Of a stretch of DNA of 64,000 bases, positions 11,125 to 21,540 are shown one piece after another (the stretch's first letter is position 1; each line of letters starts with the position of its first letter). Origin of the DNA: Laguncularia racemosa (lineage: Eukaryota; Streptophyta; Magnoliopsida; Myrtales; Combretaceae). Location of the stretch: contig JBBMOL010000247.1 in the NCBI GenBank assembly GCA_037954665.1, forward strand, positions 496,001 through 560,000. The letters are read 5' to 3'. The position numbers were made by a program, and so were the translations under genes. The notes beneath the pieces are model-generated. The model had not been told where the DNA came from and searched no databases. It saw nothing but the letters and a program-made list of their open reading frames with translations.

Positions 11125-12639
11125 AACATGATTAACCAAACATGATAAAGTTTTATAAACAAAACTTCGTTCGTCTAATTTTGAATAGCAGATAAGTATA
11201 CACTTGCGAGGCAAGTAATAAAAATTAAAAAAAATTCTTTTCTTAAATATCCTAAAACAAATAACAAAATAAAAAATGGAAAATAATAAAAAGACTTTCT
11301 TAGTTAGTTTATTTTGCTTTCTTCCTCTTTTGAATGCTTATATCAAAATAAGGGGAAAGGAGAATAGTGAAGCCTTTTAATTATCATTTTCCAAAAAATA
11401 ATAAGTAGTAACCATTTAGGCTTTAATAGGTTAGCTCTCGAGTTGAGTATCTCCGATTTATGTTTTTCTAAAAATCATTTTGTTGAAACCTTGTAGACTA
11501 GTAGCTCGAAATTAAGTTTAATCCATCTAATTAAACTTAATTATCTTTTTCCAGCTTCAATTGGTAGCAACTCTTATTTTATAAAAATCTTTAAAAATTA
11601 AGATTCTTCATTAATTTTTACTATCAAGTAACTCATGTGAAGGAGGCCTAGCATTGGGTCAATTAAGGAAAAATTCAAAATTAGGCTAGACAAAATTAGC
11701 ATCTCCACTTGGGATACTGCTTGCATAGTGGGCTAGCCACTTAGTATTTTTCAAAAATAATGGTTAAAAGGCTTTACTTTAAATTTCCCTCCCATGTAAA
11801 CTTTTATTTCCTATAAAAATCTTATTTTCTTATGTTTTATATATATCATTACTAACAAGGTTATAAATGCAAGTAAAATAATACTAGGTCGATTAGGTTG
11901 ATAAGGCTTTCTAGGGGGTTTTATTTTATGAAGCAACATTTGTGTAGATTTGGTTGGATCTAGGCCATCTTAAGAACCTAGGACTAGTAGCCATTATGTA
12001 GTCCTTAGGTTGAAGGGGTATGTACCTTTGCCTAACGATGATAAGCTAGCCCACTCTTACTTTGATAAGGCCCATGATCCATTATCAAGAAAATGTGTGA
12101 GATCACAAAGTTTGAGAACCTTTAAAACCCGGTTTTTTGTGTTTGTTTATTTGTATGAGTTGATAAATCAATATAGTGCAATGTTTGTCAAAAAATAGAA
12201 ATAGTAACAATAATGAAACTACAAGTTGTAACTTTATTCCTATTGTAACATAGTATATGGTAAACTATTTTTGCATACCCTTACCATACAATAAAAAGAA
12301 AAATTTCTATTAGTAGAATATGCTATGTAAATTTTTTGGTAATCACATTCACTTTTTAATTTGTATAAAAAAAAACAAGAAGTGCGTTAAGGGTTTGACT
12401 CATTGATGTAATATAAAATTTTAATAAAGTCAACTCTTGACAGCTTATACTAATAAAATTGCTACATTACTATAGTTGATGGTCCCTATGTATGCATCCA
12501 TGTACTACTCGTTATTTAGTCATTGTTTACTTATTAAACATTAGTTGTGATTATTTATTGTATTGAAAGTTTGTATAATAATTTTGAAAAGAAATAACAA
12601 TAAAATAAAGAAAAGTATAAAAATAATTTAAAAATATTA
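11125..12639. other. Non-coding AT-rich DNA
   Basis: No gene, LTR boundary or clear repeat unit was recognised. Short open frames (for example near 12010-12198) have no motif and no plausible context. Confidence 0.5.
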
Positions 12640-13470
12640 AAAGAAAAACATTAAAAGTAGTAATAATTTTTACACTTGTAAATCATAGATACCCCTTAGA
12701 TAGTAAATAATTGTCACATTATACTTGTTACATTATAATAATAGGTTATACTCTTCAATAATAATAGGTTGTCAATTTTGTAATAACGGTTTGCCACACT
12801 TGTAATTATTATCCCATAATATCTCACATGTATCATCAATAGTATTCTCCCACTAATTACCTCCTTTTCCATAAACCCTATAACCGCAATCAGCCATCTT
12901 TGTAGTAAAATCCATCAGCAGAATAAGTTGTTATCTTTATAATAGAACATTTCCCCGTGTTACATCTTTCTAATTAGTTGTCATTCCAATTTAACAGCCC
13001 TTAGTTGTCATAGTTCTTGCCTATCACATTTGCAGTAAGTTTCTTTTGTAGGATCACCCTTTAGTGATTCCTGAAATAAAAAAAATTCAAAGTGAAAAAA
13101 GAAAATATATAAAATAATAAATAAAAACAAATGGAATTGGTGTAATAGTTGCCGTCTTTTGGTGCCACCTGCATAAGTTGGTACTTTTCGTGTAAAGATA
13201 GATTGTCGCCATTAAGAACCAATTGTTGCTTTTCCATAACTATAGGTTGTCAACTTTTTGTAAATAGTTGCCGCTTCAGTATTTGTGTGATAGAGGGTTG
13301 TCACCTTTGTAAAAATAATAATAATAAAATTCTAGGCCATTTTTGTAATCATAAGTGTCATTATGTTGCCAACTTTGTAACCATAATAATCAATCACGAA
13401 GTGTCACCTTTGTAATAATAATCAAACTTCTATTATGCCTTGTCAACCTTTTCAATAGAAAAAAAAAAAG
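12640..13470. repeat. Degenerate repeat of a gttgtcacctttgtaa-like motif
   Basis: Variants of g(t)tgyca..ttttgtaa recur irregularly, often followed by aataataata: near 12715, 12767, 12788, 13247, 13299, 13361 and 13405, among others. Spacing is about 40-60 bp with drift. This looks like an old tandem array expanded and then decayed. The copies are too diverged to define an exact period by eye. Confidence 0.5.
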
Positions 13471-13949
13471 GAGAGAAATTTTTTTATAAAAAAATAAATA
13501 ATAAAAAAAGAAGTTTATTTGAAAAAATAACAATAATAAAAAAGGGCAAGAAGTGAAGGAGAGTTCGTAACTTTTATGTCACCCTGTAAATACTCTTAAC
13601 CTTTAAATACCAAATTTTGTAAAGTAATTTTGACTATTAAATCCTAAGTATTTCTCACCAATTGATTTTGGTTCTCCAGATAGTTGCTATCCCTAAGCCG
13701 TGGCCCATCAAGTTGCTAAGAAATTAAGTTACTATCTTTCAATAACCCTAAACATTATCCTTGTAAAACATTTACCCCTCTTCCGTGATTTATTATTATT
13801 ATTATTATTTTGAAATATATCTTGTCATTTCATCACTTCCATAGATCTATTGGCTCCATGATGTCACATTTTGTAGTTAATTTTGTCGATTCTTTTGAAA
13901 ATTTCAGTAATCATGGTCTCTAAAACATAAATACCCTTTGTACTTTATG
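13471..13949. other. Non-coding A-rich DNA
   Basis: A-rich tracts and an (att)n run near 13790-13808; nothing else supportable. Confidence 0.5.
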
Positions 13950-14390
13950 AAACTTAAGGGCTTTAACCATCTTCCGATAAGAAAAATACCTTAGTTATCT
14001 TTACATTCGGGAACTTCGGTCATCTCTTGATAAAGTGAACATATGTTATCCTCTTATTAAAATGTTTTGCAACCCTAGTCATCCTAAAATTTAAGAACTT
14101 TGGCTATCCCTTGGCACAATGGAAACCTTGGCCATGCTTTAGTTTAGGAGCCTTGGTTGTCCTTTGAGAAGAAAAAATGAGCCTTAAGCATCCTTGAATT
14201 TGCGAACTTTAGTTATCCCTTACTATCAAAATAGGAACCATAGTTATTCTTAAGTTTAGAAACTCTAGTTATCCCTTATTGAAAAAATAGGAGCCTTAAT
14301 TATCGTTTGAAAAATTAGGAGCTTTAGTTATTCAAATTTTTAATAATGCTTATTGGGAAAAACTTTAGGTGATCTAGTTATCCTGAAATA
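13950..14390. repeat. Degenerate array of a ggaaccttagttatcc-like motif
   Basis: About ten imperfect copies of (g)gagccttrgttatccctt, separated by short A-rich spacers (for example near 14015, 14105, 14145, 14205, 14240, 14265, 14295 and 14325). Spacing is mostly 30-60 bp. It is similar in style to, but different in sequence from, the arrays at 12640 and 22433. Confidence 0.55.
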
Positions 14391-15883
14391 TATTAGCATG
14401 TTTTAAGTCAATGGCACTTTAAAAATAACAATAATGGAAAATAGAAAATTTGAAAACTGAAAAAAAAAAAAGATAAGATAAAGGGTAAAACATTAGTAAC
14501 AAGAGGATATTTTCACAAGGCTCTTGAAAATTGCTTTAAAGCAAACCAACCTAACCTAAAGCTAATAATTGATTTCTTTAAACCTAGAAGGCCTATAGTC
14601 AACCCCATCCCTAAATCAAAAACCCTAACCTATGAGCTTGAGCATTTTAAGAGACCACTAAGATCCAACACTAAAAGGGCAAACGAGAAAGTACATGATG
14701 TAAGACTTGATTCTCAAAAAGTAGCTGAGATGGAACTCATTCACCTATTGTTAAACTAAGAAGGTCCCAAACATAAGAACCTAAGCTCATACACAAATCC
14801 TCCTATCCATTTGAATCTAAACACAAAGTCCATTTCCACTTACTTAACTAAACCTAACTAGATGACTTTTGCTTAAGTAAATTTAGCCCACATTAGATTG
14901 ATTAGATTAAATAAATGCTACATTGGCTACTTAAAAAATGCCCCCAATTAGTTGCCCTTGTTTCAATTAGATGCGCCAGTTCTCTATATGCCCCATTATT
15001 TCCTCATAATTGATTGCCCCTCTAGGTTTAATTTGCTTATTTTAATTGAATGATCAAAACTTTCTTGTACAAGGGAAAGTTTTCCCACTACTTGAAAGTT
15101 AAGAATTAAAAGAGGCAAACCATGTCTAAAACATTAACCTTAAATACATTTGAGAGTGAAGTGACGTCATACCAAGGATCCAGACTCATTCCTTAAAGAA
15201 GGTGCATCTTAAACTTGATATATTAGTCAAAATGATATTAGGCATTCATTTCATATACCTTAAACACTTGTAACCCTTATTAACCCATTTGAGCCATTTT
15301 AGAAACACTTATCAAAATTAACCCTATCAAGAACCACCCTACATTAGAACAATTAGAAAGTTAAGGGCATTAATAAAAAAGAAAGGGTATAACTAATTTG
15401 TTCTTCTCTAAGTCACATAAGTTCAAGAGCAATCATTACCATAGATATTTTATTTCTTTTTAGATGAAGGAGAGTCTGCATTCTAGAAGGTGCACCTCAT
15501 ACACACCTCATAGCTTTAGGTTGAAAATTGAAGAGGGAAAATCATTTCAATTCTCTCAAGAGCTTGCTAAAAAAATGGAAAAAAAAGTGACAAACAATGA
15601 AAAAAAAGAAAAAAAGAAGGAAGGAAAAATGATAATGAAGAGAAAGCGAAAGAAAAAAAAATTAAATGAGAAAATGTAAGCCAAATAGTCAACAAAATCA
15701 ATTGTAACATGGGTCTACATTATTGATCCCATCTACCAATTAAGAGGCTCTCCTAATTAAATGAAATGATCTATTTTAAGCAATAATTACTTGGGAAATT
15801 TGGTTTACCCTTAAGGTTCTTAACTTATAAACTTGGGATGAAATGGATATCACTTCTTTTAAAATTAGCCCTTGCATTATATC
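14391..15883. other. Non-coding DNA flanking E5
   Basis: No gene was recognised. A short Lys/Glu-rich frame at 15464-15679 is an A/G-rich composition effect. The last five bases, atatc (15879-15883), are the left target-site duplication of E5. Confidence 0.6.
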
Positions 15884-16829
15884 TGATACGAAATCGGTTT
15901 GCTCGGATTCCTAACTGATACGAACCACGCCAACGTGTGACGAAACCCAATACCAATACGTTCGGAATTTGCTACCTAAGATGCCAAACACACTCAAGTG
16001 GAAACCACGACCTGTTGTCTATAAGCGAGACAAGAACCTTGGTATAATATGAAGATGCCACAATCGGGATGAAAGACCGGTTGATAAGTCGAGATGAACG
16101 CCACGGAAGAAAAATCCGATAAGTTCTAGATTAGTTCTTTCAAGAACTAAGAGAGGAATTCTCCCAAAAGTGTTTTTCAAACTTTAATGTTGTATGTTCT
16201 ATATTCTAGCTGTTCTAAACCCTAGGAGTTTTATAGTAGGGTTTACAATTCGTAATAATAAAGCCCCAAAACGACATCACTTCAATAAGTTGTGTAAAAA
16301 TAACAAAACAAGACATGAAGGCCTGCAGCGTGGGAATGAAGGCCGGCGGCCTTGGAGCCGGTGTTGGAGAAGTACACGACCGGAGTTGGAAATGTACACG
16401 ACCGTGTACTGTTAGTCGTGTATCTTTCTGTGGAAATCTTGACAATGTACACGACCGTGTACTTCTAGTCGTGTATCTTTCTGTGGAAATCTTGACAACA
16501 TACACGGCCGTACCTTTGAACCATGTATACGACCGTGTATGATTCTGTGTAACCTCTAGACTCCTACACGGCCGTGCCTTGTAAAGACACGCCCTCTTCA
16601 ACCCGTATCCATTATGACTTGTACAAGAGCAAGGGCATTCACATAGTTGTTCCAATCCATTCCAGCTTCATGATTGCTCCAATCCTTTCCGACTTCATAG
16701 ACATCCTTTATCAACCCGGTAAGTGCTTCCTTAAATCGTTTTGCTCGAGTTCTTGTGATAGGTCCAGGTGGCACATCAAGAGGATCCACATTCCATCTTT
16801 TGGCTTGGCTCCCATCATGGATCTCATCA
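15884..16829 (-). repeat. 3' LTR of E5
   Basis: It runs from tgatacgaaatcgg to ggatctcatca. It contains a 53-bp direct repeat (starting 16391 and 16444) with the sense, in element orientation, of agaaagatacacgactagaa followed by a tacacggtcgtgta palindrome. Its outer 38 bp contain gctcggattcctaac, a relic of a tRNA-Met primer site (see Findings). Confidence 0.95.
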
Positions 16830-17047
16830 TTCCCCTCTTCTTGAAAAGGATTTGTCCTCAAATCATCGCCTGCATCAAAAGGACTCAAATCAGTAACATT
16901 AAATGTAGCACTTACTTGATACTCACCTGGTAAATCTATCTTGTATGCATTATCATTGATGCGCTCAAGAATTTGAAATGGTCCATCGCCTCTAGGAAGT
17001 AGTTTAGATCGACGTTGCACAGGAAATCACTCTTTGCGCATGTGAAC
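16598..17047 (-). pseudogene. E5 pol C-terminal tail, running into the 3' LTR
   Basis: This continues the integrase frame after two stops (positions equivalent to Trp and Arg, both explainable by single transitions). It begins with QRRSKLLPRGDGPFQILERI, then a YQVSATFNVTDLSPFD segment, then an NPFQEEGND segment, and ends in the motif GPITRTRAKRFKEAL. That last motif, with about 50 following residues, is encoded inside the LTR (16598-16829). No chromodomain is visible. The same arrangement is seen in E2 and in E10. Confidence 0.8.
16830..16843 (-). other. Polypurine tract of E5
   Basis: On the - strand, gaagaggggaa lies directly against the 3' LTR start TGATGAGATCC. This is the expected priming site for plus-strand DNA synthesis. 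Equivalent tracts adjoin the E2 (6584) and E8 (42640) LTRs. Confidence 0.8.
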
Positions 17048-17911
17048 CTAAACCCAATCTCCAGGTTCAAAGACAGCTTGTCGACGACCCTTGTTGGCTT
17101 GTTTCACATACTGCTCTATTATTCGCTCAATGTTTAGCCTTGCCTTCTCATGGATCTGTTTAACAAATTCTACTTTCTTCTTGCCATCTAGATTAACATA
17201 CTCAGAAATAGGCAAAGGTGATAAATCCAAAGGAGTTAGTGGATTAAAACCATACACAATTTCAAAAGGAGTAAACTTAGTAGCAGAATGCACTGTATGA
17301 TTATAGGAAAATTCAACATGCGGCAAACAATCCTCCCAACTTTTAATGTTCTTTTTAATGATAGCTCTCAACAAAGTAGATAAAGTTCGATTTACTACCT
17401 TAGTTTGACCATCAGTCTGTGGATGACAAGTAGTAGAAAACAATAACTTAGTTCCTAACTTAGCCCATAAGGTCTTCCAGAAGTAGCTTAAGAACTTAGC
17501 ATCTCTATCCGATACAATTGTTCTAGGCATACCATGTAATCTCACAACTTCCCTAAAGAACAAATTAGCAATATTGCAAGCATCATCTGTTTTGTGACAA
17601 GGAATGAAATGTGCCATTTTAGAGAATCTATCCACGACTACAAAAATAGAATCTCGACCATGTCTAGACCTAGGTAATCCTAACACAAAATCCATGGAAA
17701 TATCTACCCAAGGCTCATGAGGAATGACACTAGACCCATATAACTCATCTAATATGTCATCTAAGTGAGGAATGGAATGACGATACTTTACCGTGATGTT
17801 GTTGATGGTGCGGCAGTCAACACACATTCTCCATGACCCATCCTTCTCAGGCACCAAAATCACAGGCACTTCACATGGACTCATGCTTTCTCTCATGTAC
17901 TCCTTCTCCAT
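17048..17911 (-). pseudogene. E5 RT-integrase in-frame deletion fusion
   Basis: This is an open frame of 287 codons. Residues 1-59 are the RT N-terminal fingers (ILVPEKDGSWRMCVDCRTIN, then a HLDDILDELYG block). Without any frame break, residues from about 61 are the integrase core (PWVDISMDFVLGLPRSR, then IVSDRDAKF, then HPQTDGQTKVVNRTL). The RT palm with the YxDD motif, all of RNase H and the integrase HHCC finger are missing. The fusion point is near 17731. Of the integrase catalytic triad, the Asp residues at about 74 and 135 are present, but the Glu expected in the TEVVNR motif is Lys (residue 171). An upstream stop near 17921 (a decayed Gln codon) separates it from the protease frame, which is otherwise in phase. 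It cannot encode a working RT or integrase. Confidence 0.9.
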
Positions 17912-17923
17912 TAATTCGTTGAC

Positions 17924-19000
17924 CTACCTTTGGAGTTCCTTTGTCTCCTCTGGATTGCTCCTATAAGCTGGTTTGTTTGGAATCGATGCTTTGGGTACAA
18001 GGTCAATTTGGTGCTCAATACCACGAATAGGTGGTAATCCCTTTAGAATCTCCTCAGGGAAGACATCTTCAAAGTCCTGCACAATAGACATAACCACACT
18101 AGGCAAAGAGTTAAATAGTTCGTTAGTATTCAAACAAGTTTCCTTAAAAACCAGCAACAACATAGGTTGCTTCATCACTAACGCTCTCCTCACTACACTC
18201 GCTCTTGCCACACAACTCTCCTTTTGCAAGGCTGTACTCTCCTTTTCACTCACCACAAAAGTTGATCCCCCTTTAACTTGGTCTCTCACACTCTTTCCAA
18301 CCTTCCTCTCTTTTTCCTTTTGATATAGACTTTTGTGTTCCTTTTCTTTCTCGCTGTCTTTTGCTCTCTCACTCTCCCTCTGTTTTTCACTCACCTTATA
18401 TTTTGCAAAAGACTGTTGTAGCTGCAACTGATCCTCATACACCTGTTTAGGTGTTAAAGGTTTAAGATTAAAGCTTTTCCCTTGGTGAACAAGCGTATAC
18501 TTGTTAGAAAAGCCATCATGAACAACCTTCTTATCAAACTGCCATGGCCTCCCCAACAACACATGACACGCTTGCATCGGCACTACATCGCATAACACCT
18601 CATCCTCATACCTACCAATGCGAAAAGCAATCAAGGCTTGCTTACTTACCTTAGTCTCGCCACTATCATTTAGCCACTGCAATTTATACGGACTAGGGTG
18701 ACTAGTAGTCTTGAGTCCCAACCTCTCAACAATAAAATTACTCACCACATTGGTGCAACTTCCTCCATCAATGATCAAACTGCAAATATGATCACCTAGA
18801 TAACATCTAGTATGAAAGATATTCTCTCTTTGCAACTCCTCTTCTTCCTTCACCTGCACATTCAAAGCTCGCTTCACTACTACCACTAACTTCCCTACTG
18901 TAGGCTCCTTATCATCACTAGCGTCCTCTAATGGAGGCATATCATCCTCTTCACTATCCCCCTCAGTCTCATACTCACCATCATCACGCAGAATCATCAC
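17924..19000 (-). pseudogene. E5 aspartic protease and RT lead-in
   Basis: An open frame of 358 codons. An acidic N-terminus (GDSEEDDMPPLEDASDD) is followed at residues 74-85 by the retroviral-type protease motif SLIIDGGSCTNV with the catalytic Asp at about 78 (codon near 18767-18769). An AFRIGRYEDEVLCDVVPMQA segment and LLGRPWQFD, the protease flap and C-terminal region, come next. A long charged linker rich in Lys/Glu/Ser (about residues 200-275) precedes the conserved RT lead-in DFEDVFPEE..GLPPIRGIEHQID. The frame is in phase with gag upstream and with the RT-integrase fusion downstream, separated by single stops. The intact DGGS makes this the best preserved domain of the element. Confidence 0.88.
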
Positions 19001-19003
19001 ACG

Positions 19004-20082
19004 CCTATTCGGACATTGACCAGCAATATGGCCTCTACCTTAGCATTTAAAACATATAATGTCATGATTTCTAGGAGTAGGAGAGTCAGGTTTACCTTGA
19101 TCACCAGGAGTAGAACCCGCTTGCCTCTGCTCTCCTTTTGGTTTGGTGGATAAAGGCTTTTCTTCCTTCTTCCATTGGTTAGTCTTCCAGGCGGATGAAC
19201 CAGTACCCTGTTGAAACCGTGCATTACTACTACCTTTCCTCCTGTGCTGGTTCTCAACCTTTATAGCCATATGCACCATATCTTCCAATTCTACATAGTG
19301 CTGCAATTCTACAACATTTTGAATTTCTCTATTCAATCCGGCAAGAAACCTAGCCATGGTAGCCTCTCTATCCTCCTCTACATTCGCCCTGATCATCGTT
19401 ACTTCCATCTCCTTAAAGTACTCATCCACACTTCAGCTTCCCTGCCTAAGAGTTTGCAATTTGTTGTGCAATTCATGATAGTAATATGCAGGCACAAACC
19501 ACTTCTTCATCACCCTCTTCATCTCTTCCCACGACTCAATAGATGGTTCGCCATTCCTTCTTCGATTTAACATTAGATGATCCCACCACACTATGGCATA
19601 ATCCGAAAATTCAATGGCAGCAAGTTTCACTTTCTTTCTCCCACTATAGTCATGACAATCAAATACCATCTCCACCTTCTTCTCCCATTCTAAGTACGCC
19701 TCGGGATCATTTTTCCCTTGGAAATGAGGAATCTTCATCTTTATACTACTCAATTGATTATCCTCTCTATTCCTATCTCCTCTATCTTCCCAATCCCTAT
19801 TTCCTCTATTCCTACCACTATAACCTCTATAACTCCCGACAGAAGGTTCATCAAATTCATCATCAGACATTTCATCTCCACCCCTTTGTACTCTCCTAGA
19901 CAACTCTCCCTCTTATGCCCTTGGAAGACGTTTTTAGATTGCTCTTGTCTTTGTTCTACCATCTCATGAATTTGTTCCATGCCTTCCTGAAACATTCTCT
20001 TCATTTCACCCCTCAACACCTCAATCACTAACCTAGCATCAAACCTTCCCCTCTCACCTTCAGGAGAATGTTGCCTCGACAT
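19004..20082 (-). pseudogene. E5 gag
   Basis: An ATG at 20082 opens MSRQHSPEGERGR, continuing with a Gln/Glu-rich segment. A frameshift near 19905 moves to the frame used by all of pol. From 19903 the gag core is visible (DPEAYLEWEKKVEMVF, then YAIVWWDHL, and later MARFLAGLNREIQNVV). A CCHC zinc knuckle at about 19004-19051 reads CFKC, stop, GRGHIAGQC, so it is complete except that the residue after the second Cys is a stop. Another stop lies near 19430. One frameshift and two stops thus separate it from an intact gag. The capsid and nucleocapsid assignment is by these motifs. Confidence 0.85.
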
Positions 20083-20543
20083 AGTTCCTGTAGAAAAAGA
20101 TTAGTACTAATACAAATATATATAATTAAGCCTCACGATACACTCCCTTACATGTTTCGCTCAAAGGACAATATCACACAGTCACTCATGTATTCTCACA
20201 AGCAATGATGATATCAACTCACCAATTCCTCTTCTCAATTCTCTTGGAACTAACCTAAACTACACCAATTCCCTTCCGTAGAATTCAAAACAACTCTAGG
20301 GCTCGAAATTTTTTTCCTCTTTTTCTTTCAGATTTTTTTTTCTGCTGCTCTTGATCACGTTCCCCTTTTTTTTTTTCGTGATTCTTCCTTCTTCTTTTTT
20401 TGTAACAAAATTGAATAGTAGGTACTACACTTTCAATAGACAATTAACACTATGAAATTGAATACAAACAATTGATATGAACGATTGGAGTTAGGGTTTT
20501 GATGTTACCTTCCTCAAACCGAACTGATGTTTAACAAACCTAG
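20083..20543 (-). other. E5 leader
   Basis: Non-coding sequence between PBS and gag on the - strand, T-rich on the + strand (runs of t near 20332-20400). No open frame or structure stands out. Confidence 0.7.
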
Positions 20544-20640
20544 GCTCTGATACCAAACTGATATGAATCGATTAGCTCTGATACCAAACTAATACGAAAT
20601 CGGTTTGCTCAGATTCCTAACTGATACGAACCACGCCAAC
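20544..20640 (-). repeat. Triplicated PBS/LTR-edge unit of E5
   Basis: Three consecutive 31-32 bp units begin at 20544, 20575 and about 20607. Each has a gctctgatacc-like block (tRNA-Met primer site in complement) followed by an LTR-edge-like tgata.gaa (at 20559, 20590 and 20622). The first two units contain exact gctctgataccaaac. The third is diverged and lies inside the LTR. Confidence 0.85.
20574..20587 (-). other. Primer binding site, initiator tRNA-Met (E5)
   Basis: On the - strand the sequence is tttggtatcagagc, a perfect complement of the plant initiator tRNA-Met 3' end. It lies 2-3 bases from the 5' LTR edge at 20590. A second perfect copy lies 31 bp further in (20543-20556). Confidence 0.9.
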
Positions 20641-21535
20641 GTGTGATGAAACCCAATACCAATACGTTCGGAATTCGCTACCTAAGATGCCAAACACACT
20701 CAAGTGGAAACCGCGACCCGTTGTCTATAAGCGTGACAAGAACCTTGGTATAATATGAAGACGCCACAATCGGGATGAAAGACCGATTGATAAGTCGAGA
20801 TGAACGCCACGGAAGAAAAATCCGATAAGTTCTAGATTAGTTCTTTAAAGAACCAAGAGAGGAATTCTCTCAAAAGTGTTTTTCAAACTTTAATGTTGTA
20901 TGTTCTATATTCTAGCTGTTCTAAACCCTAGGAGTTTTATAGTAGGGTTTACAATTCGTAATAATAAAGCCCCAATACGACATCACTTCAATAAGTTGCG
21001 TAAAAATAACAAAACAAGACATGAAGGCCGGCAGCGTGGGAATGAAGGCCGGCGGCCTTGGAGCCGGCGTTGGAGAAGTACACGACCGGAGTTGGAAATG
21101 TACACGACCGTGTACTTCTAGTCGTGTATCTTTCTGTGGAAATCTTAACAATGTACATGACCTTGTACTTCTAGTCTTGTATCTTTCTGTGTAAATCTTG
21201 ACAACATACACGGCCGTGCCTTTGAACCGTGTATACGACCGTGTATGATTCTGTGTAACCTCCAGACTCCTACACGGCCGTGCCTTGTAAAGACACGTCC
21301 TCTTCAACCCGTATCCATTATGACTTGTACAAGAGCAAGGGCATTCCCATGGTTGTTCCAATCCATTCCAGCTTCATGATTGCTCCAATCCTTTCCGACT
21401 TCATGGACATCCTTTATCAACCCGTTAAGTGCTTCCTTGAATCGTTTTGCTTAAGTTCTTGTGATAGGTCCAAGTGGCACTTCAAGAGGATACACATTCC
21501 ATCTTCTGGCTTGGCTCCCATCATGGATCTCATCA
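20590..21535 (-). repeat. 5' LTR of E5
   Basis: 946 bp, the same length as its partner. Its left edge is ta instead of tg (one transition). It ends ..atggatctcatca at 21535 followed by the atatc duplication. The 53-bp palindromic repeat is present at about 21098-21205 with one decayed unit. Confidence 0.95.
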
Positions 21536-21540
21536 ATATC

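Larger units (their letters stand above)
15884..21535 (-). mobile_element. E5: complete-ended Ty3/gypsy element (family alpha), internally deleted
   Basis: Two 946-bp LTRs (15884-16829 and 20590-21535) in direct orientation bound a 3.76-kb interior. They are flanked by a perfect 5-bp duplication, atatc (15879-15883 and 21536-21540). On the - strand the order is 5' LTR, PBS, leader, gag, protease, RT, integrase, polypurine tract, 3' LTR. RT and integrase are fused by an in-frame deletion that removes the RT core, RNase H and the integrase zinc finger (see the 17048-17911 entry). LTRs differ by a few per cent in the parts compared by eye, mostly transitions. The protease motif DGGS and the post-integrase GPITRTRAKR tail relate it to E8 and E10, but I do not assign a named lineage. 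Confidence 0.95.

Noticed and set aside
15464..15679. Lys-rich basic peptide
   Set aside because: The second half is an A/G-rich low-complexity run; no family resemblance.
16194..16542. Open frames on the + strand within alpha LTRs
   Set aside because: They are shadows created by the palindromic LTR repeats and recur only because the LTR does.
20544..20590. gctctgatacca sequences as tRNA gene fragments
   Set aside because: They match only the last dozen bases of initiator tRNA-Met at LTR borders, so they are primer binding sites. No tRNA gene (A and B boxes, cloverleaf) was seen in the window.
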